DNA from: Myxococcota bacterium
Lineage (GTDB): Bacteria; Myxococcota_A; UBA9160; UBA4427
Reading direction: 5' to 3'
Assembly: GCA_030748735.1 (NCBI GenBank)
Contig: JASMLK010000086.1
Coordinates: forward strand, 1 to 35,575
Length of the DNA: 35,575 nucleotides
Part shown: piece by piece, positions 23,553 through 31,729 of the stretch
Numbering within the stretch: position 1 is the first letter of the stretch
How the letters are laid out: the number at the start of each line of letters is the position of its first letter
Program-made: the position numbers and the translations under genes
Notes under the pieces: model-generated
The model's database searches: none
What the model saw: the letters and a program-made list of their open reading frames with translations, nothing else
Told to the model about the DNA's origin: nothing

Positions 23553-25805
23553 ATGAAGAAGGTCATCGTCGCCATCGTGATCGTGCTGCTCGTCGCCCTG
23601 CTGGTCTTGAATTGGATCGGGCGCGGGGGCCTCGGCAACCGCTGGGACGCAGGCGAACCGGGGGACGTGGCGCTCTCGATGGTCACCGTCGCCGCCCGCA
23701 GCGCCGACCAGAAGAGCGCCGCGGAGGACATCGGCATCGCGCGCCCGAAGCAGATCCTCTTCGGCGACCTCCACGTACACAGCACGTTCAGCCTCGACGC
23801 CTTCATGATGGCGCTTCCGACCACTGGCGGCGAAGGCGCGCACCCCGTCGCCGACGCATGCGACTTCGCACGCCACTGTTCGGCCCTCGACTTCTGGTCG
23901 ATCAACGACCACGCCATCGGCCTGGACGAACAGCGCTGGAGCGAAACCGTCGAAGCCATCCGCCAGTGCAACGACGTCGCCGGCGATCCCACCAACCCCG
24001 ACGTCACGGCGTATCTGGGTTGGGAATGGACGCAGATGGGCACCAACCCCGACAACCACTACGGCCACAAGAACGTCATCTTGCGCGGCCTCGAAGACGC
24101 CGACATCCCCGCGCGCCCGATCGCCGCACGCGCCCCGGCCGAAGCCTTCGACCGACAGACCTCCAACGTTTCGCCCGGTCGCCTCGCGATGGGTCTCTTC
24201 GGTCTCGTCCGCCCCAACCAGGACACCTTCGACTTCATCAAGTACTTCGACGGCATTTTGAACGTCGACCAATGCGCCGACGACGTTCCCGTGCGCGACC
24301 TGCCGCTCGACTGCAGTGAGTCGACCCTCACCCCACGCGGCCTGTTCGACAAGCTCGACGATTGGGGTTTCGATTCGATGGTCATCCCGCACGGGACGAC
24401 CTGGGGCTTCTACACGCCGCACGGTTCGGCGTGGGACAAGCAGCTCGCGGGGGACATGCACGACCCCAATCGCCAACGCCTGATCGAGATCTATTCGGGT
24501 CACGGCAACAGCGAGGAGTACCGAGGCTGGAAGGAAGTCGAGATCGCCGCAGACGGCAGCATGAGCTGCCCGGCCGCGCGAAACGACTTCCTGCCGTCGT
24601 GTTGGCGCGCCGGGGAGATCATCTTCCAGCGTTGCAAGACGGCGGGCGAAAGCGATGCCGAATGCGAATCGCGCGCCGAAGTCGCCCGCCAGAACTACGT
24701 CGATGCGGGCATCATGGGCCACGTGACCGTTCCGGCTGCAAAGGCCGAGGAATGGCTCGACTCGGACCAGTGTCGCGACTGCTTCCAGCCCTCGTTCAAC
24801 TATCGCCCGAAGAGTTCGGCCCAATACATCATGGCGATCCGCAACTTCGACGAGCCAGGTGAACCCAAGCGCTTCGACTTTGGCTTCATGGCGTCGAGTG
24901 ACAACCACACCGCACGCCCGGGTACGGGATACAAAGAATACGGTCGCGTCTACACCACCGAATCGCGGCTCACGCAAGCGGGTGGCCGCATGCTCGACGC
25001 CGTGTTGCCCACACCCGACGTTTCACCCGAACCTCGTTCGATTCCCTTCGACCCCGAAGCGGGCGGCGCCTTCTTCAACCTGCGCGAAGCCGAGCGCGGC
25101 TCGTCGTTCTTCTTGACGGGCGGCCTGATCGCCGTGCACGCCGAAGGACGCAACCGCGACGAGATCTGGGACGCCATGCAGCGCCGCGAGGTGTACGGCA
25201 CGTCGGGGCCCCGCATCCTGCTCTGGTTCGACCTGTTGAACGCCTCGGGCACGACCGGCGGCCGCGTTGCGATGGGGGGAAGCACGACGCTCGACCGCGC
25301 GCCGATCTTCCAGGTACGCGCGACGGGTTCGCTCGAACAGAACCCAGGCTGCGCCGACGCCTCGCACGAAGCGCTCGGCGAAGAGCGACTCGAGTTTCTG
25401 TGCCGGGGCGAGTGTTACAACCCGAGCGACGCGCGTCGCGTGATCACGCGCATCGAAGTCGTGCGCATCCGGCCGCAGATCGAGCGCGACGAACCCATCG
25501 ACCCCCTGATCGAAGACGCCTGGCGGGTCTTCGAGTGCGAACCCGATCCGGCCGGCTGCTCGGTCACGTTCACCGACCCCGAATTCGCCGACTCGGCGCG
25601 CGACGCCGTCTACTACGTACGCGCGATCGAGTCGCCTTCGCAGGCCGTGAACGCCGACCTCTTGCGCTGCACCTACGACGACGCAGGGCACTGCCTCGAG
25701 GTGGACATCTGCTCGGGCGACACGCCCGCTTCGGACGACTGCCTCGCCGAAACCGAGCAGCGCGCGTGGTCGTCGCCGATTTTCGTGGCGAACGATCGAG
25801 GCTAG
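23553..25805 (+). CDS. DUF3604-family, PHP-like exported protein
   Basis: 750 residues from ATG 23553, with GGAG 7 bases upstream. The N-terminal helix (4-20, VIVAIVIVLLVALLVLN) is a signal anchor. A metal-binding PHP-type start follows: FGDLHVHSTFSLDAF (70-84, with His74 and His76), then FWSINDHA near 114-121. These patterns define the DUF3604 family, predicted to be metal-dependent hydrolases; the substrate is unknown. Many Cys residues in the second half suit the periplasm. A frame open upstream to 23415 lacks a start signal. It is convergent with a sulfatase gene, and their stops are directly adjacent. Confidence 0.88.
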   Translation: MKKVIVAIVIVLLVALLVLNWIGRGGLGNRWDAGEPGDVALSMVTVAARSADQKSAAEDIGIARPKQILFGDLHVHSTFSLDAFMMALPTTGGEGAHPVADACDFARHCSALDFWSINDHAIGLDEQRWSETVEAIRQCNDVAGDPTNPDVTAYLGWEWTQMGTNPDNHYGHKNVILRGLEDADIPARPIAARAPAEAFDRQTSNVSPGRLAMGLFGLVRPNQDTFDFIKYFDGILNVDQCADDVPVRDLPLDCSESTLTPRGLFDKLDDWGFDSMVIPHGTTWGFYTPHGSAWDKQLAGDMHDPNRQRLIEIYSGHGNSEEYRGWKEVEIAADGSMSCPAARNDFLPSCWRAGEIIFQRCKTAGESDAECESRAEVARQNYVDAGIMGHVTVPAAKAEEWLDSDQCRDCFQPSFNYRPKSSAQYIMAIRNFDEPGEPKRFDFGFMASSDNHTARPGTGYKEYGRVYTTESRLTQAGGRMLDAVLPTPDVSPEPRSIPFDPEAGGAFFNLREAERGSSFFLTGGLIAVHAEGRNRDEIWDAMQRREVYGTSGPRILLWFDLLNASGTTGGRVAMGGSTTLDRAPIFQVRATGSLEQNPGCADASHEALGEERLEFLCRGECYNPSDARRVITRIEVVRIRPQIERDEPIDPLIEDAWRVFECEPDPAGCSVTFTDPEFADSARDAVYYVRAIESPSQAVNADLLRCTYDDAGHCLEVDICSGDTPASDDCLAETEQRAWSSPIFVANDRG

Positions 25806-27260
25806 CTAGTCGAGCGCGCGCACCGTCGGGGCCGCGACGCCTTTCAGGCGGGGCGTGTTGCGCTCGGGAATCGCTGCGCTGAGGCGGGTGATCACCGCTT
25901 CGTGTTCTGCGCTCGCGGCGAGATTTGTCCATTCGCTTGGATCGGTGCGGTGGTCGTAGAGTTCCTCGCTGCCGTCTGCGTAGCGGATGTAGCGATAGCG
26001 GTCGTCACGAATGGAATGGTTGTCCTGGCCGTAGGTCGTGACGCTCGGGTGTGGCCACGGGGTCTTGGGTGCGTCCAACAGCGGCGCCAGGTCGTTCCCT
26101 TCGAGTTGTTCGTCGGGCGGTGCGAGCCCGGTAAGCGCCGAGAGCGTCGGATAGAGGTCCAGGAGATTCACCGAAGCGTTCGATTGCACGCCCTTGGGAA
26201 TACCCGGGCCAGCGATGATCAGGTTGACCCGCGTCGAGCGTTCCCAGAGCGTGAACTTCGACCAGTGTTCCTTCTCTCCGAACTGGAAACCGTGATCCGA
26301 CCACAGCACGACGATGGTCTCGTCCGCGTGACCGCTCGCGCGCAAACCTTCGAGGATGCGACCCACGCAGTCGTCCGCATAGGTCGTGGTGGCGAGGTAG
26401 GCCTGGACCGCGGTCTTCCAGTGTCCAGCTCGAGTGATGGCGCGGTGCTGACCTTCGCCGATCCCCATCATGCGACCCGCGAGGGGGACGTCGGCGAGAT
26501 CGTCTTCCTTCACTTCGGGCAGCTGGACTTCGTCGATGGGATAGCGGTCGAAGTATGACTGCGGCGCATAGAAAGGAAGGTGGGGACGGATGATCCCCGC
26601 TCCGACGAAGAATGGCGCTTCGATCTCGCCCGACTCGAACTGCTCATGGATCCAGTTCGCCATGCGTCCGTCGGACATGTCGTCGAAGGTGATATGGGGT
26701 GCCATGGGGCCCCAATCCCAGAAGCTCTTCGCGCCCTGTCCCCAGTCCGCCATCGGCTTCGGGCGCGCGCGCGCCTTCGGCTCTTTGTAGTGATCGTTTT
26801 CCTTCGAGGGCCAGTAGACGTCGAAGCCGCGTCCTTTGAGTTCGCTCTTGTGGTGGCGCCCGTGATAGAGCTTCCCCGCACCGGTCACCTGATAGCCCGA
26901 ACGTTGAAACAACTCGGGCAGGCTCACGGCGCCATTGAGGACCGGGTTCCCGATGAAGGTGTCGATGTTCTCGTAGTTGCCCGACGTGCTGGGCCGAATG
27001 CCGGTCAAGATGGCTGCGCGCGAGGGACCGCAGGTCGGCGCGGGAGCGTGCGCATTGGTGAACGTCATGCCTTCGCGTGCGAGTGCATCGATGTTCGGGG
27101 TCTGGGCCTGGGGATGACCTGCCAGGAGCGACGTCCAGTCGTTGAGATCGTCGACCGCAATGAAGAGCACGTTCGGAGGCTTCGCGGCTTCGGAGCCACA
27201 GCCCGCGGGCAGCAACGCGAACACGCCAAGCAGCACGACCGAGCCGACCTCTCGAAGCAT
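25806..27260 (-). CDS. FGly-type sulfatase lipoprotein (iduronate-2-sulfatase-like)
   Basis: 484 residues from ATG 27260 (GTG 27275 would add five). The lipobox is LPAGC, Cys21. The sulfatase core begins NVLFIAVDDLNDW with metal-binding Asp37-Asp38. The CGPSRAAILTG motif (77-87) supplies the cysteine converted to formylglycine, so an FGE-type maturation enzyme is required elsewhere. Later SDHGFQFGEKEHWSKFTLWE carries further metal and sulfate ligands. The NYENIDTF and NDWTSLL-like regions resemble the iduronate-2-sulfatase / choline-sulfatase group. It starts just after the GT2-methyltransferase gene. The longer frame to 28253 is antisense-type noise. Confidence 0.92.
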   Translation of the reverse strand: MLREVGSVVLLGVFALLPAGCGSEAAKPPNVLFIAVDDLNDWTSLLAGHPQAQTPNIDALAREGMTFTNAHAPAPTCGPSRAAILTGIRPSTSGNYENIDTFIGNPVLNGAVSLPELFQRSGYQVTGAGKLYHGRHHKSELKGRGFDVYWPSKENDHYKEPKARARPKPMADWGQGAKSFWDWGPMAPHITFDDMSDGRMANWIHEQFESGEIEAPFFVGAGIIRPHLPFYAPQSYFDRYPIDEVQLPEVKEDDLADVPLAGRMMGIGEGQHRAITRAGHWKTAVQAYLATTTYADDCVGRILEGLRASGHADETIVVLWSDHGFQFGEKEHWSKFTLWERSTRVNLIIAGPGIPKGVQSNASVNLLDLYPTLSALTGLAPPDEQLEGNDLAPLLDAPKTPWPHPSVTTYGQDNHSIRDDRYRYIRYADGSEELYDHRTDPSEWTNLAASAEHEAVITRLSAAIPERNTPRLKGVAAPTVRALD

Positions 27261-27286
27261 CGCGCGCGACGCCACCCCCCTGCGAG

Positions 27287-28597
27287 TCACAGTTCCTCCC
27301 GCTTGATGCACTTCACGATCAACTCGCCCCCACCCACGTAGCGATAGCCAAGTGTCGCGAAACCCGCGGCGGCGAGTTCTTCGAGCAGGCGGAAGCGGGT
27401 GTAGTGGGTGATATGGTCGTCGCCGTACCCGTAGGGGAGTACGAACTTGTAGATGGCTTCGGTGATGCGCCAGACCAGTCGACCGTAGTCGGGGGTGCCG
27501 ACGACCAACGTGCCGCCAGGTTCGAGCACGCGGTTCATTTCGCGAAAGATCTCGCGGTCGTACGGGACGTGCTCGATCAACTGCGAGTTCACGACCACGT
27601 CGAAGCTCGCATCCGCGAAAGGCAGTGACGAACAGGTGGCGCGCACGAGCTTGGGGTTCGTGCGACGCAAGAAGCGAAGCTTCGGGAGCGCGATGTCGAG
27701 GCCGACGGTCTCGGGTTCCGACTGGATGAAGCGACCCGACCCGCAACCGATGTCGAGCTTGCGTGCCGCGCGACCCGACATCTCCTTCAGCAGGTCGTAC
27801 CGCTTGCGCTGCCAATAGCGCTGTGGTGGCACCAGGCTGTCGTACGCACGCGAATCGTAGTCCGCCGAGTCGAAGGTGTTGCGCATCGACCAGAGCCGGA
27901 CGAGGGTGAGGAGGAAATGGGGTGCGAACCCGATCGCGCTCGCATGAGATTCGCCCGCGATGCGCGGCTGGTAGTCGAAGGGCACCTCGGCCACACGCCA
28001 ACCGAGCGAATAACACTTGACGAGGATCTCTTCGAGGATGTCGTACTTCTCGGATTCGAGATCGAGCTGCTCGAGGATGCGCCGGTGATACACGCGAAAG
28101 CCACTCGACATGTCGAGCACGGGCACGGCCAGGGCACGGCGATAGATGGCGTTGAGGATCTTGCTGAGCATGAAACGAAAGGCGCTCATGTCCGCGCTGC
28201 CGCCCTCGATCCAGCGCGACCCGATGATGATCTCGGCATCGCCTCGATGGCAAAGGATGTCGGGGATCGATTCGGGGGGATGCGAGAGGTCGGCGTCCAT
28301 CGTGACGACGTACTCACCCTTCGCGGCGAGCAGCCCCTCCTTGAGGGCACCGCCATAGCCGGGCCGCTTCTGATAGATCACCTGCGCCCCGTTCGCGCGG
28401 GCCACTCCGGCCGTGGGGTCTTCGGGTGAAGGCACCACGATGATGATCTCGACCTTCGCCGCAACACCGTCGAGTGCTGCGCGAATGCGGCGCAAGAACT
28501 CGGGCATGGTTGGGGCTTCGTTCCACGCGGGAGACACGATGGACACGAGTCCGTCGTGAAAGACTGCCGTCTGCTCTCGTGTCTGCACGTCACCCAT
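27287..28597 (-). CDS. GT2 glycosyltransferase fused to a SAM methyltransferase
   Basis: 436 residues in one frame. Residues ~17-240 form a DPM1-like GT2 domain: VSIVSPAWNE, TMDADLSHPPESI with DAD at 101-103, and GSRWIEGG. The first nucleotide-binding acidic pair (usually VDDGS) is replaced by VVPSPEDP. Residues ~245-436 form a class I methyltransferase: LDIGCGSG (281-288), SLPFADASFDVV, IEHVP and LEPGGTLVVGTPD. No membrane helix is evident. A two-domain enzyme that makes a polyprenyl-phosphate sugar and methylates the sugar or a related acceptor is possible but inferred. The stop lies 11-26 bases before the sulfatase start, so the two probably share a transcript. Confidence 0.88.
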   Translation of the reverse strand: MGDVQTREQTAVFHDGLVSIVSPAWNEAPTMPEFLRRIRAALDGVAAKVEIIIVVPSPEDPTAGVARANGAQVIYQKRPGYGGALKEGLLAAKGEYVVTMDADLSHPPESIPDILCHRGDAEIIIGSRWIEGGSADMSAFRFMLSKILNAIYRRALAVPVLDMSSGFRVYHRRILEQLDLESEKYDILEEILVKCYSLGWRVAEVPFDYQPRIAGESHASAIGFAPHFLLTLVRLWSMRNTFDSADYDSRAYDSLVPPQRYWQRKRYDLLKEMSGRAARKLDIGCGSGRFIQSEPETVGLDIALPKLRFLRRTNPKLVRATCSSLPFADASFDVVVNSQLIEHVPYDREIFREMNRVLEPGGTLVVGTPDYGRLVWRITEAIYKFVLPYGYGDDHITHYTRFRLLEELAAAGFATLGYRYVGGGELIVKCIKREEL

Positions 28598-28797
28598 CGA
28601 GGCGAGCGTAGCAATTCGCCGGGGCGGGGTTCAGCAGCACGCAATGTCGACGCAGCGCGTTCGCAGCCACGCGGTGCGAACACACCGCTGCTCGACGCCG
28701 CTTCGATCGATCCGTTAGAGTCTTCGTTTGCGACAGGCGCACTCGCAAGAGGAGCCGCGGCCTGGTGAACGGGCAACCGCCCTCGGACGAGGCAGCG

Positions 28798-29964
28798 ATG
28801 GAAGAAGCGATCCGCATCCCGCTCAACAAGCCATACATCGCGGGGAACGAACTCGACTACATCCGCGAGGCCGTCGACCGCGGACAGCTCGCAGGCGACG
28901 GACACTTCACGCGTCGTTGCCAGGAACTGCTCGAAGCCCAGACAGGCGCAGCCCGGGTTCTCCTGACCCCTTCATGCACCGCGGCCCTCGAGATGGCCGC
29001 CATGCTGCTCGAACTGGGACCGGGCGACGAGGTCATTCTTCCTTCCTATACCTTCGTTTCGACCGCGAGCGCCTTCGTGCGTGAAGGCGCGAAGCCTGTC
29101 TTCGTCGACGTTCGCGAGGACACCCTGAACCTCGACGAGCAGGCGATCGAAGCTGCGATCACCCCACAGACCCGCGCGATCTTTCCCGTCCACTATGCGG
29201 GTGTGGCGTGCGAGATGGGCGCGATCGCGGAGATCGCGGATGCGAACGACCTCGCGGTCGTCGAAGACGCTGCCCAGGCGGTGGGCTCGCGCTATCGCGG
29301 CAAGGCACTTGGCAGTCTCGGTCAGCTCGGTGCCTTCAGCTTTCACGAAACCAAGAACTTCATCTGCGGGGAAGGTGGAGCTCTGGTGATCAACGAAGCG
29401 GAGTTCGTCGAGCGCGCCGAGATCCTGCGCGACAAGGGCACCGATCGGCAGCGCTTCTTTCGCGGAGAAACCGACAAGTACACCTGGCAGGACGTGGGGT
29501 CTTCCTACGTGCCGAGCGAACTCTGTGCCGCCTTTCTATATGCCCAACTCGAACAGATCGACCGCATCGTCGCACGACGCTGCGAGATCGCAAACACCTA
29601 CACCGATGCTCTGCGCGACCTCGCGGAACAGGAGCGCTTGCGGCTCCCCATCGTCCCCGACCACTGCGAGACCAACGCGCACATCTATTCGATCCTGTTG
29701 CCGAGTAGCGAAACCCGCGACGCACTGATGAGCCACCTGCGCGAGCACGGCATCCTTGCCGTCTTTCACTATGTGCCGCTCCACACCTCTCCGATGGGAA
29801 AGCGGCTCGTCGGTGGCACGCCTGCGCAGCTACCCGTCACCGAGGCCCTCGCGGGGCGCGTGCTCCGGCTTCCCTTCTTTCCGCAGCTCACTGCGGAAGA
29901 GCAACGCGAAGTGATCGGCCGCATTCACGACTTCTTCGCCAAAGAAGGAAGTCGCGCGCGATGA
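28798..29964 (+). CDS. wecE: dTDP-4-amino-4,6-dideoxygalactose transaminase WecE
   Basis: A DegT/DnrJ/EryC1/StrS aminotransferase that converts dTDP-4-keto-6-deoxy-D-glucose with glutamate to dTDP-Fuc4N in the enterobacterial common antigen pathway. From ATG 28798 (GAGG 5 bases upstream) the protein reads MEEAIRIPLNKPYIAG, close to the E. coli WecE start; GTG 28765 is an alternative with AGAGGAG upstream. WecE-like segments include AGDGHFTRRCQELLE, LLTPSCTAALEMAA, and PSYTFVSTASAFV. PLP-binding Lys186 is in FSFHETKNF, followed by DKYTWQDVGSSY. The stop overlaps the next start (ATGA). Confidence 0.93.
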   Translation: MEEAIRIPLNKPYIAGNELDYIREAVDRGQLAGDGHFTRRCQELLEAQTGAARVLLTPSCTAALEMAAMLLELGPGDEVILPSYTFVSTASAFVREGAKPVFVDVREDTLNLDEQAIEAAITPQTRAIFPVHYAGVACEMGAIAEIADANDLAVVEDAAQAVGSRYRGKALGSLGQLGAFSFHETKNFICGEGGALVINEAEFVERAEILRDKGTDRQRFFRGETDKYTWQDVGSSYVPSELCAAFLYAQLEQIDRIVARRCEIANTYTDALRDLAEQERLRLPIVPDHCETNAHIYSILLPSSETRDALMSHLREHGILAVFHYVPLHTSPMGKRLVGGTPAQLPVTEALAGRVLRLPFFPQLTAEEQREVIGRIHDFFAKEGSRAR

Positions 29965-30740
29965 GTCCTGTCGATGAACACCCGGGTGAGGCGCGCGCCA
30001 GTGTGCAGGAACTTCCCTGGGACAGTGCGCAGTTTGGAATCGGCGTTGGAACGATCGACCTCGATCGAGCCGGGGCCCATGAAGCACTCGCGAACGATGC
30101 TGCGCGTTTCGACCTGATCTATGCCCGCACTCGAAGCGACGGCGCGCTCGACGAGAATGCCTGCGAGCAATGGAACGGCGCGCTCGTCGATCGGCGCGTG
30201 ACCTTCGCGCGGACCGTAGCTGGAGGCGACATCGCCGCACCCTCGCTTCCCGGTGAAATCCGCAGCCTCGGCGTGACCGACCCGCTCACCGATCGTGCCC
30301 TCGAACTCGCACCCCAGGCGGCGACGTATTCGCGGTTTCGCACCGACCCGCGCTTTCCCGACGCGTGGACCGACGCGCTCTACCGGGTGTGGATGCAAAA
30401 CTCCCTTTCGCGCGAGCGTGCGGACGACGTTCTCGCTTACGTCGAAGGTGATGAACTCCATGGCCTCTATACCGTCCGAGTCGTCGGCGATGACGCGAAT
30501 CTCGAACTCTTCGCGGTCGACGAACCGATGCGAGGGCGAGGGATTGGGCGGGCGCTTCTCGCTGCGGGCCTGGCGTGGATGCGCGACCACGAGATCGCGT
30601 GTGCGACCGTCACCACCCAGCTCGAGAACCCGGCCTGTGCGCTCTATCGCGCCTGCGGCTATTCGGAAGCCGAGCGCGAGGCGATCTATCATTTGTGGCC
30701 GCGCGATGGTGCGACCGCCCAGGCGAACGAACCCAGCTGA
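29961..30740 (+). CDS. wecD: WecD-like dTDP-Fuc4N acetyltransferase (GNAT)
   Basis: Acetylates the 4-amino group of dTDP-Fuc4N with acetyl-CoA to give dTDP-Fuc4NAc. 259 residues. The N-terminal part begins VQELPWDSAQFGIGVG, like the WecD start, and has ATYSRFRTDPRF and YRVWMQNSL, counterparts of the WecD middle region. The C-terminal GNAT domain has MRGRGIGRALLAAGLAWM for acetyl-CoA binding, and ENPACALYRACGYSEAE. The 4-base overlap with wecE and the shared substrate route support the assignment, although identity to E. coli WecD is clearly moderate. The next gene follows after 20 bases. Confidence 0.85.
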   Translation: MSPVDEHPGEARASVQELPWDSAQFGIGVGTIDLDRAGAHEALANDAARFDLIYARTRSDGALDENACEQWNGALVDRRVTFARTVAGGDIAAPSLPGEIRSLGVTDPLTDRALELAPQAATYSRFRTDPRFPDAWTDALYRVWMQNSLSRERADDVLAYVEGDELHGLYTVRVVGDDANLELFAVDEPMRGRGIGRALLAAGLAWMRDHEIACATVTTQLENPACALYRACGYSEAEREAIYHLWPRDGATAQANEPS

Positions 30741-30760
30741 TCGATGATCGAAGGCAGACC

Positions 30761-31729
30761 ATGAGCCAAGCAGTGCAGAGCGATGAACGACTCTCCGTCT
30801 CGGTCGTGATCCCCGTGTACCGAAGCGCCGAGAATCTGCCGGTGCTCGTCGATCGCCTCGAACCCGCGTTGCGCGACCTCGGCTGCCCATTCGAGGTGAT
30901 CCTCGTCGACGACGGGAGCCCCGACCAGAGCTGGAATGTGATCTGCGATCTCGCGGCATCGCGCGACTGGCTGCGCGGCATCGAGTTGAAGCGCAACTAC
31001 GGGCAACACAACGCGCTGCTCTGCGGCATTCGCGAAGCAAAGAACGAAGTCGTCGTGACGATGGACGACGACCTGCAGAACCCACCCAAAGAGATCCACA
31101 AGCTACTCGACCGCCTCGACGCCGACACAGACGTCGTCTACGGATCACCCGACCGCGAACAGCACGGCCTGTTTCGCGACCTCGCCTCGCGGATCACCAA
31201 GCTCGTGCTCGAGAACGCCATGGGGGCCGAGACCGCGAGCCGTATTTCGGCCTTCCGCGCCTTTCGTACCGAAGTTCGCGACGCCTTCGGCCCCAACCAC
31301 AGCCCGTTCGTCAACATCGACGTCCTGCTCACCTGGGGGAGTACGCGGTTTGCGTCCGTCACGGTGCGACACGACGAGCGTGCGGCTGGCGCCTCGAACT
31401 ACACCCTGCGCATGTTGCTCGTCCACGCACTCAACATGCTCACCGGCTTCAGCGTGATGCCATTGCAGATCGCGAGCCTCACGGGCTTTGGCTTTACGTT
31501 GTTCGGCGTACTGGTGCTCGTCTACGTGGTCGGTCGCTATCTCATCCAGGGCACCACGGTGGCGGGCTTTCCATTCCTGGCTTCGGTCATCGCGATCTTC
31601 TCCGGCGCACAGCTCTTTGCACTCGGCATCCTGGGTGAGTATCTCGCGCGCATGCACTTCCGCACGATGGGGCGCCCGCCGTTCGCGGTGCGGTCGAAGA
31701 CGGATGAAGGGGCTCGCGCGGACCGCTAA
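30761..31729 (+). CDS. ArnC/GtrB-like GT2 polyprenyl-phosphate glycosyltransferase
   Basis: 322 residues from ATG 30761, with AAGG upstream. The cytoplasmic GT-A domain has VSVVIPVYRSAENLP, VDDGSPDQSW (Asp50-Asp51), and VVVTMDDDLQNPPKEI (Asp102-104). Two C-terminal membrane hairpin helices follow (about 235-260 and 265-295), then a short basic tail. ArnC- and GtrB-type enzymes load a nucleotide sugar onto undecaprenyl phosphate at the inner face of the membrane. Position directly after wecE-wecD makes dTDP-Fuc4NAc a plausible donor; that is inference. Its TAA shares bases with the stop of the convergent gene (CTAA at 31726-31729). Confidence 0.9.
   Translation: MSQAVQSDERLSVSVVIPVYRSAENLPVLVDRLEPALRDLGCPFEVILVDDGSPDQSWNVICDLAASRDWLRGIELKRNYGQHNALLCGIREAKNEVVVTMDDDLQNPPKEIHKLLDRLDADTDVVYGSPDREQHGLFRDLASRITKLVLENAMGAETASRISAFRAFRTEVRDAFGPNHSPFVNIDVLLTWGSTRFASVTVRHDERAAGASNYTLRMLLVHALNMLTGFSVMPLQIASLTGFGFTLFGVLVLVYVVGRYLIQGTTVAGFPFLASVIAIFSGAQLFALGILGEYLARMHFRTMGRPPFAVRSKTDEGARADR

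Noticed and set aside
22979..24977. Long minus-strand open frames opposite the DUF3604 gene
   Set aside because: Antisense to a gene with strong family motifs; the translations are low-complexity and lack start signals.
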